Assembly (NCBI GenBank): GCA_964549785.1
Contig: CAZJXA010000061.1
Span: forward strand, 1-16,125
Direction of reading: 5' to 3'
Source of the DNA: JBEIUO01 sp964549785
Lineage (GTDB): Bacteria > Planctomycetota > Phycisphaerae > Phycisphaerales > UBA1924
DNA length: 16,125 bases
Shown: positions 6,556 to 13,328 of the stretch, piece after piece
Layout of the letters: each line of letters starts with the position of its first letter
Numbering within the stretch: the first letter of the stretch is position 1
Notes under the pieces: model-generated
The model's database searches: none
Seen by the model: the letters and a program-made list of their open reading frames with translations, nothing else
Told to the model about the DNA's origin: nothing
Program-made: the position numbers and the translations under genes

Positions 6556-7059
6556 ATGGAACAGGTTACCGACCTACTCCAAGAGTTCCCCAGCCTTCGG
6601 CCGCCAAGCGCGAGAAAGGGCGAGCGTCCGCGAACTGCGGTGTATCTGACCGCAAAAGGCCGGAAGGAGCTTGAAGAAGTCCCGGCAACACACGTCGGAA
6701 GGCTGGCGCAGGCGGCGTGGAAGGGGCTCCAGGAGATCAGGCTTCGTAACGAGGGGAGAGACGATCGTGGGATAATTTGGGCGTTCGGCAGCGGGAACAC
6801 GACGAGGATTTGCGGATACTTCGTCAACGAGTCCGATCGCAAAGTGTTCGTCGTTTGCGGGGTATGGAGCGGCAAGGAGGGCGGTGGGGATAAACGTCCT
6901 GCGTACGGCGATACGGTCGTAGCAACGACGCAGAGGGTCAGGGGTCAAGGAGTTACTGGCATTGCCAAAGAAGAAGTCCCTCAGCGAACGGCTCAAGACT
7001 CTCCAGAATCAAAAGGAGAAGCTTTACTACGCGCATGGGCTGCGCGACGATCTCGCTAA
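6556..7059 (+). CDS. Putative RelE/HigB-like (Gp49-type) toxin
   Basis: This is probably a RelE/ParE-superfamily toxin, whose members usually cleave mRNA on the ribosome and are neutralised by the partner antitoxin. The core spans about residues 29-128: VYLTAKGRKELEEVP, a helix ending WKGLQEIRLRNEG (resembling the LxEiR segment of phage Gp49-like toxins), then the strands RGIIWAFGSG, RICGYFV and KVFVVCGVWSGKEGG, and a last helix through TTQRV. It has 167 residues against about 90-120 in the family. The last 30-odd residues overlap the downstream XRE gene by 98 bp and look non-family. The start is ATG 6556, with TTG 6553 as an alternative. The toxin-first order followed by an XRE gene is the HigBA arrangement. 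Family assignment is by motif resemblance only, and no active-site residue was confirmed. Confidence 0.6.
   Translation: MEQVTDLLQEFPSLRPPSARKGERPRTAVYLTAKGRKELEEVPATHVGRLAQAAWKGLQEIRLRNEGRDDRGIIWAFGSGNTTRICGYFVNESDRKVFVVCGVWSGKEGGGDKRPAYGDTVVATTQRVRGQGVTGIAKEEVPQRTAQDSPESKGEALLRAWAARRSR
6947..6952 (+). promoter_or_regulatory. Ribosome binding site fixing the XRE start
   Basis: AAGGAG lies 9 nt before the TTG at 6962. It is one of the clearest Shine-Dalgarno sequences in the window and supports a TTG start inside the 3' end of the toxin gene. Confidence 0.7.
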
Positions 7060-7660
7060 CCTCATTGCGGTCGGCCTCGCGAAGTCGGCCAAATCGCAGC
7101 GGGAACTCGCGGAAGAAGCCGGGTGGAAGGAGTCGTATCTCAGTCGCCTTGTGCATGGAGATACCGACTTCAAGATAGGGGCGGTTGCTCGGGCACTTGT
7201 GCCGCTGGGCATCTATCCGCAAATCGTTGATCGGGATGAATACAAACTACTGAGAGAAATAGCGGAAACGATGTTGGCCGAACTCGACGAGCGGGTCTCC
7301 ACGACGGTTGTCGCATCAACCACTGGCGATGCCGGGGCTCCATCCCAGAGCGATTTCGCGATCAGTGACGACAATGGGACGACATTTGGAGAAACAGAGG
7401 AACTTTATGATCAGGAAGAAGAAGACATCTCAATCTTCGACATCGTCCAATGCACCGTCGACAGAGCGCCATCCCCAGGTGATTTACCGGCCCGATCTGC
7501 CGACAATCTGGGCGGATGGACTCCGCTTCACTTCTCGCAAGACTACTGGCGTCGAGGCGGTGGTTTACTCGTTCCTTCAACAGGTGGAGGGCGACGATCG
7601 CGGTCCCGTCGGCATGATCGAAGTGCAACGGATCACTACGTCGGCCGACCAAGGGCGTAA
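6962..7660 (+). CDS. XRE-family helix-turn-helix protein, putative antitoxin
   Basis: A DNA-binding protein that would neutralise the upstream toxin and repress the operon. The Cro/C1-type HTH covers about residues 34-84: LAKSAKSQRELAEEAGWKES, then YLSRLVHGDTDFKIGAVARA. A Lys-rich N-terminus precedes it and an acidic, likely flexible region follows (about 105-148). It starts with TTG at 6962, with AAGGAG at the right distance. The frame as read gives 232 residues, but the last 85 overlap the next gene by 254 bp. That part (rich in Arg and Gly) looks like out-of-frame translation of the neighbour. The native protein probably ended near 7408: a TGA there, one frame away, would overlap the next ATG as ATGA. 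So a frameshift or a lost stop is likely. HTH identity is good, the antitoxin role is inferred from context, and the 3' end is doubtful. Confidence 0.75.
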   Translation: MPKKKSLSERLKTLQNQKEKLYYAHGLRDDLANLIAVGLAKSAKSQRELAEEAGWKESYLSRLVHGDTDFKIGAVARALVPLGIYPQIVDRDEYKLLREIAETMLAELDERVSTTVVASTTGDAGAPSQSDFAISDDNGTTFGETEELYDQEEEDISIFDIVQCTVDRAPSPGDLPARSADNLGGWTPLHFSQDYWRRGGGLLVPSTGGGRRSRSRRHDRSATDHYVGRPRA

Positions 7661-7730
7661 GCTCATTGACATCATGTGCCGGATGCTGAACCACTACCCC
7701 GAGAAGCCAGCCGAGAGCGCGCCAACGTAG
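7407..7730 (+). CDS. Small conserved-looking protein, possibly DUF3467-like
   Basis: This is the third gene of the operon, with 107 residues from ATG 7407. AGAGGA sits 5 nt upstream, which is why this start is chosen over in-frame codons back to 7308. After a short Lys/Ser/Thr-rich head (MIRKKKTSQSSTSSN) comes the compact part. It comprises VIYRPDLPTIWADGLRF, VEAVVYSFLQQ, then GMIEVQRITTSADQGRKLID and IMCRMLNHYPEKP. The layout of a strand (IEVQRITTS) followed by a helix (QGRKLIDIMCRMLNHY) resembles DUF3467, a family of about 100 residues with no known function. This is a tentative match from memory. It overlaps the XRE frame extensively; its composition suggests that this frame is the real one there. 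A role as a third component of the toxin-antitoxin module is inference from position. Confidence 0.6.
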   Translation: MIRKKKTSQSSTSSNAPSTERHPQVIYRPDLPTIWADGLRFTSRKTTGVEAVVYSFLQQVEGDDRGPVGMIEVQRITTSADQGRKLIDIMCRMLNHYPEKPAESAPT

Positions 7731-7795
7731 CGGCGTCCTGGTGGAATCGCCTCACTCGAGTCCCGCAGCCGGCCCCGTTGGATCGACGCGCACTT

Positions 7796-7873
7796 CCACC
7801 GCCCGGCTCTAAACGACGCGACCGTGGGTCTGAAGAACCGCAGCGAGGAAATGTCAGACCGGAACCGTATGAA
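7796..7873 (+). repeat. Right copy of ~78-bp direct repeat
   Basis: The partner of 6276-6353, in the same orientation. Here the stem is perfect: GGTCTGA (7827-7833) pairs with TCAGACC (7854-7860). It ends 6 bases before the argS stop codon, which reads from the other strand. Together the two copies bracket the whole three-gene cassette. Confidence 0.8.
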
Positions 7874-7879
7874 GTAGAT

Positions 7880-9778
7880 TCACATTTTCTCCAATGTCGG
7901 AATTCCGAGCGTGGTCAGGCCATCGTGCAGTATCCGGCCCGTCAGGTCGCAGAGCCGCAGCCGGGCATCGCGAACGTCCTCCTGGGGCGCGTTGAGCACG
8001 TGACACTGGTCGTAGAACGAGCTGAAAGCGCTGGCCGCCTCGTACAAGAACTGGCAGATGCGGTGCGGCTCCAGGCTCTCTGCCGCGGCGGCCATGGTCG
8101 CGGGGTAGCGCAAAAGCGCCATCGCCAGGTTCTTCTCGGCCGGATGCTCGATGCGGAAGGCCGAGGCCTTCCACGACTCGCCGACGCGCTTCTCGAGGGC
8201 GTTCCGGAAGACGTTCCGCACCCTCACCAGGGCGTAGAGCAGGTAGGGCCCCGTGTTGCCCTCGAACGCCAGCATTCGATCAAAACTGAAGAGGTAGTCG
8301 CGGGCACGATCGTTCGAAAGGTCCGAGTATTTGAGGGCGGCGATCCCGACCGCCTCGGCGATTGTTCCGGCCTCGGCCTGCGTCAACTCCGCGTTCTTGG
8401 CCTTCACCGCGTTCCCGGCCCGCAGGATGGTTTCCTGGATGAGGTCCGACAGCTTGACCGAGTCGCCGGTCCTGGTCTTGAAGGGCCGCCCATCCTCACC
8501 GAGGACGCTGCCGAAGGCCGCGTGCTGCATCGCCGCGGGCAGGTTGGTCTCGGGGTGAAACGCGTAGCCCGCCCGCAGGCTCGCGGCGAAGACCTGCTTC
8601 ATATGGAGGGACTGGCGGGCATCGATGCAGTACGCGATCCGGTGTGCCTTCAATGCTTGGACCCGCCGCCGCACCGCCGCGATGTCGGTGGTGGCGTAGA
8701 GATAGCCGCCGTCGGTCTTGCGGACGAGGCAGGGCTCCTTGATGGCGTCGAAGGCGGCCGTTCCGCGCGCCGTTTGGTAGGGCGGTGAGTCGAGCCGGAC
8801 GACCAGCGCCCCGTCGTCGACTTCCGCGACGCCCCGGCTCGTCAGGTCTTCCACCATCGGCGCCAACTCATCGGCGTAGGTCGATTCACCGGCGGAGTGC
8901 TCCTGGGTGACCGCGACGTTCAGGCGCTTGCACACCGCGATGCACTCTGCCATCGTCACACTTTGAATCCGTTGCCAGACGGCGAACGTCGCCGGGTCCT
9001 TGCCCTGCAAACGCACAAGGGTCTGGCGGGCGTGATTGAAGGCCTCGGTCGCACCCTCAACTTGGGCTTCCAACTCGGAGACCGCTTTGGGATGCCCTCC
9101 GGAGCGGGCCGCCTGCAGGCCCGCCAGATCGCGCTGACACTCCGCCTGGGCCGCTTTGTACGCCGCATCGAGGTCGTCGAGCGTCAGCGACTCGATGGTC
9201 CGGGTTCCGGCGGCCGCCTCTCGCATGAGGCGAGACGTGACCATCGCGATGTTCAGCCCCCAATCGCCGACGTGGTTTTGACGGAGGACGTGGTGTCCCA
9301 GACGTTCGAGCAGCCGCGCGATGGCATCGCCGATGACGGGCGACCGCAGGTGCCCCACGTGCATCTGCTTGGCGAGGTTGACGCCCATGAGGTCAACGAC
9401 GATGGTCATGGGTTGCGTGGCCGGAAGGACCCCCAGGTCGGGCCTATCCAGATGGACGAGCAGAGCCGCGAGCCCGGCGGGCTTCATCCGGATGTTGATG
9501 AACCCCGGTCCGGCGATGGACGCCGGGGTGAGCGGTTCGATGAGGTCACTGAGGGCTGCATCACTCCCGGCCCGCTCCACGATCGCCGCCGCGGCCTCCC
9601 TGGGCTTGAGGCCCAAGACCTTCGCGAGGCTCATCGCCGCGTTGCACTGAAAGTCGCCAAATTCCGGGTTCTTCGCCGCCGCCAACGCGGGCTCGCGTTG
9701 GGCTGCCGTGAGTTGCGGGTAGGCCGCGGCGATGGCGAGGCTGAATCGGTTCGTCAAAATGGCGAGCGGATCGATCAT
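7880..9778 (-). CDS. argS: Arginyl-tRNA synthetase
   Basis: This class I synthetase charges tRNA-Arg with arginine in the cytoplasm. The protein is 632 residues. The N-terminal additional domain includes NPEFGDFQCNAAMSLAK. The HIGH-type signature is H140-V-G-H143 within KQMHVGHLRSPVIGD. The KMSKS-equivalent region of ArgRS is PFKTRTGDSVKLSDL, and the C-terminal all-helical anticodon-binding (DALR) domain begins around FEGNTGPYLLYALVRVRNVF and runs to the end. I start it at ATG 9778 (MIDPLAI). The frame could be extended to a TTG at 9811, but that codon lies inside the terminator/spacer and is unlikely. TACCCT (9792-9787) 8 nt upstream of the ATG could be a -10, but no good -35 was found. The gene is convergent with dus, with the repeat-bounded cassette between them. 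Confidence 0.97.
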   Translation of the reverse strand: MIDPLAILTNRFSLAIAAAYPQLTAAQREPALAAAKNPEFGDFQCNAAMSLAKVLGLKPREAAAAIVERAGSDAALSDLIEPLTPASIAGPGFINIRMKPAGLAALLVHLDRPDLGVLPATQPMTIVVDLMGVNLAKQMHVGHLRSPVIGDAIARLLERLGHHVLRQNHVGDWGLNIAMVTSRLMREAAAGTRTIESLTLDDLDAAYKAAQAECQRDLAGLQAARSGGHPKAVSELEAQVEGATEAFNHARQTLVRLQGKDPATFAVWQRIQSVTMAECIAVCKRLNVAVTQEHSAGESTYADELAPMVEDLTSRGVAEVDDGALVVRLDSPPYQTARGTAAFDAIKEPCLVRKTDGGYLYATTDIAAVRRRVQALKAHRIAYCIDARQSLHMKQVFAASLRAGYAFHPETNLPAAMQHAAFGSVLGEDGRPFKTRTGDSVKLSDLIQETILRAGNAVKAKNAELTQAEAGTIAEAVGIAALKYSDLSNDRARDYLFSFDRMLAFEGNTGPYLLYALVRVRNVFRNALEKRVGESWKASAFRIEHPAEKNLAMALLRYPATMAAAAESLEPHRICQFLYEAASAFSSFYDQCHVLNAPQEDVRDARLRLCDLTGRILHDGLTTLGIPTLEKM

Positions 9779-9811
9779 GGGCAAGGAGGGTAGAGGGCCG
9801 GGAAACGACAA

Positions 9812-9835
9812 ACCCCGGCCGAGGGTGGCCGGGGT
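9812..9835 (-). terminator. Terminator after the subtilase gene
   Basis: A perfect 9-bp stem (ACCCCGGCC against GGCCGGGGT) with the 6-nt loop at 9821-9826 lies between the subtilase stop (9887) and the argS start (9778). On the minus strand it is followed by TTTGTCG TTT, a short T-rich stretch. It should insulate argS from the protease gene. Confidence 0.7.
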
Positions 9836-9886
9836 CGTGTCGTGTGTGACTGGCTGCGTTGGTATCAGCGAGATCCGTGTGATGGA

Positions 9887-12800
9887 TCAGCAGCCGGAAT
9901 CCCAGCGTCCGAAGAACTCGACGATGTCGTCCGAATCGGAATCGCCGTCGCCATCGACGTCGGCGTCGCCGCCGTCCCAGTCGCCGAAGAAGAGCACGAT
10001 GTCGTCGGAATCGACGTCGCCGTCCACGTCCCAGTCGGCGGGGCAATCGGCGGTGAACTCGAACTCAAAGTCGAGCGAGCCGTCGCTGGAGGCGGGGAAC
10101 GATGGGCCGTTGAGCGAGACCTTGATGAGGTATGGGAGCCCCCCGCTGACCGCGAAGTTGTTGATCGTGGAGTGGGTGACGAAGATGGCCGCGTTGTCGT
10201 TGCACGCGAGGGAGTTGTAGTCGATGCACTGCCCGTTGAGCGTGAAGGCGCAGCGGCTGTAGACGGACATCACCGTGTTGTAATCGCTGCCGAAGGTGGT
10301 GGCCCGGATGGTGCCGTCGGAGGGCGCCACGAAGCGGTACCACACCGAATGGCTGGTGTTGGCAGCGCACGAGTCGTCGTTCTCACAGAACGCCTCGGTC
10401 GCGTAGAAGGCGTCGCGTGGAGCGGGGTCGTAGAGGCCAACCTGCGACGGGATGGTGGTCGCGTTCGTGCACCCGTCATTCGCGGGGGGCGTGGGGTCGT
10501 AGTCAAAGTTGAAGTCGAGGCGCCCGCCGCCTTCGGCACCGTATTCCGCGACCTTGATAATGATCGGGTCGCCCGCGAGGACCGGGATGTTGGAGAGCGA
10601 CGACTGGAATGTTCCGCCGGAATCGTCGTTGCACCCCAGCTCGGGGGGCTGGATGCACGTGCCGTTGATGTTGAAGGTGCAGCGGTCGAAGATCGCGAGA
10701 ACGGTGTCGTAGTCGGAGCCGACGGTGTCGATGCTCACCACGCCGTCGTGGTCGGGGGTGAATGTGTAGTAGACGCTGTTGCTGTTCGTGGCCGCGCCGC
10801 AGTCTTCGTCCGGTTCGCACGGGCTGACGGTCGCCAATTCGGTGTCGGCGAGCGGCGGGCGGTACGAGAACGCGCCCGTGCCGGGATCGGCGATGACGGT
10901 GGCGCTGCCGCAACTGTCGTTCGAGGGGGGCGTGGCGGTGAAACTGAAGTTGAAGTCGAGATCGTTGGCGCCCGAAGCCGATCCGAACTTCGCGACCTTG
11001 ATGGTCACGCTGTTGTCGATGCTCACGGGGATGTTGGTGAGTTGCGATTGCAACCCGGTGCCGCCGTCGTCGTCACAGCCGAGTTCCTGGGGCTCGATGC
11101 GGATGCCGTTAAAGAACAGCACGCACCCCTCGAAGACGCTCAGCACGGTGTCGTAGTTGCTGCCGTTCGTGTTGAGATTGATGACGCCGGAGTTCGGGGG
11201 CGTGAACCGATAGAAGACCGAGTTGTTGTTGAACGAACTGCCGCACGCTTCATCGGGCTCCAGCAGCGACGAGGTCGCCCACCGCACGTTCACCAAGGCC
11301 GGGTTGTACGAGTTGGTGGGGATCACCGTCGCGCCCGAGCAGGTGTCGTTGGTCGGCGAGTACTCGATCAGCGTGTTGTACGCGTTGGCGAACCCGCGTG
11401 CATAGGTGTTGTCGAAGCCCGCAGCGCCCAGGTCGACGCAGCCGTTGTAGACCGCCGTGCGGCACTGGCTGCCGGTCGCGAAGGGGTGCTGCGAAAAGAA
11501 GAGGGCCGCGACGCCCGCGGCCACGGGGCTGGCGGCGCTGGTGCCGGAGAAATAGGTGTAGTCGCTGCTGTTGTATCCCGAGGAGCCGGTACGGTCGGTG
11601 GAATAGACCGCCGTTCCCGGGGCGCACAGGTCGAGGCCTGTGCCGAAGTTGCTGAAATTTGTCAGGGTGCCGTTGGGCTCGAGCGCGGCCACCGCCACCA
11701 CATTGGGAGCACTGGCCGGGAAGATTACCGCGCCGTCGCCCACCCCGTCGCCCCCTCCGTTGCCCGCGGCGGCAAAGTGAACGACGCCGCTGTTCCATGT
11801 GTTGGTGTACATGTCCTCGATCGCGTCGTCCTGACCCACCGCGAAGCTCGCGTTGCTGACCCGGGCTCCATAGTCGCGGCCCCAGTCAAGGGCGTTCACC
11901 ACCCAGACGCTCTCATAGGCATCGAAGGAGTTGCTGCACGTCCCGCCGTCGATGTCGGCGATCTTCGCCATGATGACCTTGGTTCCCGGGGCGGTTCCCA
12001 CTGAACCCAGGTTGTTGTCGATGATCTCCGCGATGCACCCGGCGACCGCCGTGCCGTGCCGCTCGCAACTGGTCGAGTGGGCGCCGGTTCCAACGCCGTT
12101 GGCGGCCCCTGTGGTAAAGTCGCGACCGTCCAACCAATTGAGATCCGGGTGATTCGTTTGGGCGCCGTCGTCCATGACCAGGCTGATCACGCTCGCGACG
12201 CCGCGCTGCAGGTCCCACGCCTGATCGGTATCCATGTCCCTGTCCGGCACGCCGACGAGCCCGTTGTACGTCCCGCCGGTGTTGCGGTGGGCCCACGCGA
12301 AGTCCCACAAGGGATCGTTCGGCTGGTAGGCCTGCAGCATGATGCTCTGAATGGCGGAAGGATGAGCCCAGCGGAACTGCGGATTCTCGGCCAACGCGTT
12401 GGCCCTGGCCATCACCCGGAAACCGTTCTTTTCGGCGCTCGTCAGCTCCATCGCGCCCGGCATGTCTCCCAAGGCGGCATTGGTAACGGCACACCCGCCC
12501 ACCTGCCCGCCCAAGGCGATCGCCATCTCCGCATCCTCGGTGGCCCGTGCCAAGACCCGCTCGGTCGGGATGTAGAAGCCGCCCTCGATAAATGAGTTCT
12601 TGAAAACCGGGCCCGCGAACGCCACGCCGCCGCCGTCGATCACCCGCTGGACTGCCCCGTCCGCGGACTTGAGGTCTCCGATGGGAGCCGTCAGGGTCAC
12701 GATTGTGTATCCATTGACCGTGCGGTGTCCGTCTCCCGCTGCCCAGAGGCCGGCCTTGGCGACCGCCATCAACGCGGCTTGTTCGCCGCCCGCCTTGACG

Positions 12801-13177
12801 ACCATCTTCATCGGGTCGAGGTGCATCGGCACCGCCACACCCCGCACATAGCGGTAGTTGGGTGTGACCGCATCCGAACGTGCTGGGGCCTGTGCAAAGA
12901 CGGCCGCCAACCCTGCATCCATCGCGGCACGCTTGGCAACGACGTGGTCAACATCCTCCGGCTCGACGGCGCTGGGGCGTGCCGCCTCAACGTCGATCTT
13001 GATCAGTCCCGCGTGGTCCGTGGCTCCGTTGAGGTCGAAGGTGGCCGACACGTCTGTGGCGATGACCTCCGCTCCCTGACCCTGGGCAATCCCGTGCACG
13101 CTGCACAGCGTCCCCGCCGCCGCGGCAAGGCACCAGCCGCCGATCCGAGCCGTCCCGTTAATTCGAACATTCTTCAT
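9887..13177 (-). CDS. Secreted S8 subtilase with three C-terminal repeats and a dockerin-like tail
   Basis: A 1096-residue exported serine protease. A signal peptide (about 1-32, hydrophobic LAAAAGTLC) is followed by a propeptide-like region (about 35-300). The catalytic domain shows the triad: D336 in VMDDGAQTNHPDL, H374 in HGTAVAG, S547 in GTSAASPVAAG, with the oxyanion Asn473 in AAGNGGG. The rigid spacing and motifs are those of peptidase family S8. Three homologous repeats of about 140 residues begin with NDxC at 610, 753 and 900. Each contains WYRF/YYTF-type strands, a 'GSxYDTVLxVF' segment and a 'CNDD' segment, as in PPC-like beta domains. The last 53 residues (1044-1096) form two Asp-rich EF-hand-like motifs, DVDGDVDSDD and DVDGDGDSDSDD, each followed by a helix with FFG, i.e. 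the dockerin-type tail common in planctomycetes. It is monocistronic with a terminator behind it. The substrate is unknown. Confidence 0.93.
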   Translation of the reverse strand: MKNVRINGTARIGGWCLAAAAGTLCSVHGIAQGQGAEVIATDVSATFDLNGATDHAGLIKIDVEAARPSAVEPEDVDHVVAKRAAMDAGLAAVFAQAPARSDAVTPNYRYVRGVAVPMHLDPMKMVVKAGGEQAALMAVAKAGLWAAGDGHRTVNGYTIVTLTAPIGDLKSADGAVQRVIDGGGVAFAGPVFKNSFIEGGFYIPTERVLARATEDAEMAIALGGQVGGCAVTNAALGDMPGAMELTSAEKNGFRVMARANALAENPQFRWAHPSAIQSIMLQAYQPNDPLWDFAWAHRNTGGTYNGLVGVPDRDMDTDQAWDLQRGVASVISLVMDDGAQTNHPDLNWLDGRDFTTGAANGVGTGAHSTSCERHGTAVAGCIAEIIDNNLGSVGTAPGTKVIMAKIADIDGGTCSNSFDAYESVWVVNALDWGRDYGARVSNASFAVGQDDAIEDMYTNTWNSGVVHFAAAGNGGGDGVGDGAVIFPASAPNVVAVAALEPNGTLTNFSNFGTGLDLCAPGTAVYSTDRTGSSGYNSSDYTYFSGTSAASPVAAGVAALFFSQHPFATGSQCRTAVYNGCVDLGAAGFDNTYARGFANAYNTLIEYSPTNDTCSGATVIPTNSYNPALVNVRWATSSLLEPDEACGSSFNNNSVFYRFTPPNSGVINLNTNGSNYDTVLSVFEGCVLFFNGIRIEPQELGCDDDGGTGLQSQLTNIPVSIDNSVTIKVAKFGSASGANDLDFNFSFTATPPSNDSCGSATVIADPGTGAFSYRPPLADTELATVSPCEPDEDCGAATNSNSVYYTFTPDHDGVVSIDTVGSDYDTVLAIFDRCTFNINGTCIQPPELGCNDDSGGTFQSSLSNIPVLAGDPIIIKVAEYGAEGGGRLDFNFDYDPTPPANDGCTNATTIPSQVGLYDPAPRDAFYATEAFCENDDSCAANTSHSVWYRFVAPSDGTIRATTFGSDYNTVMSVYSRCAFTLNGQCIDYNSLACNDNAAIFVTHSTINNFAVSGGLPYLIKVSLNGPSFPASSDGSLDFEFEFTADCPADWDVDGDVDSDDIVLFFGDWDGGDADVDGDGDSDSDDIVEFFGRWDSGC

Positions 13178-13294
13178 GACGCTTTCCCTTTCAAAGAGTG
13201 GCCGCCGCGAAACCCCTTAGCGCGAAGTGCGGCCGACCACCGATGCGGGAAAAGTGCGGAAACAGGATCAGGATTCAGGGGCGCAACACCGGAT

Positions 13295-13316
13295 GCCTCG
13301 CACGGACGGCGAAGGC
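13295..13316 (-). terminator. Weak hairpin between the membrane protein and subtilase genes
   Basis: GCCT plus CGC can pair with GCG plus AGGC (one bulged base), with a loop of 7 nt. It lies just after the stop codon at 13329 and before the subtilase start. There is no T-run, so a terminator role is only possible, not shown. No convincing subtilase promoter was found in the 150-bp gap. Confidence 0.25.
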
Positions 13317-13328
13317 TGCTCCGGGGTT

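Noticed and set aside
6276..7873. Integron cassette with attC sites
   Set aside because: The repeats have a TCTAAAC-like left end but no GTTRRRY core and no attC-type double stem; no integrase is visible.
7796..7879. Group II intron remnant
   Set aside because: The right end (CCGTATGA) recalls the 5' half of domain V, but the matching 3' strand and a reverse transcriptase are missing in both copies.
7676..8788. A 370-residue plus-strand frame through the right repeat
   Set aside because: Antisense to argS for most of its length and with no recognisable domain.
9779..9811. Upstream TTG start for argS
   Set aside because: It would put the start codon in the terminator spacer and add a low-complexity leader; ATG 9778 aligns with the normal ArgRS start.
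9842..12004. A 720-residue plus-strand open frame opposite the subtilase
   Set aside because: It is a GC-rich antisense shadow: Val/Arg/Gly repetitive, no motif, and the opposite strand encodes an intact S8 protease with the full catalytic triad.
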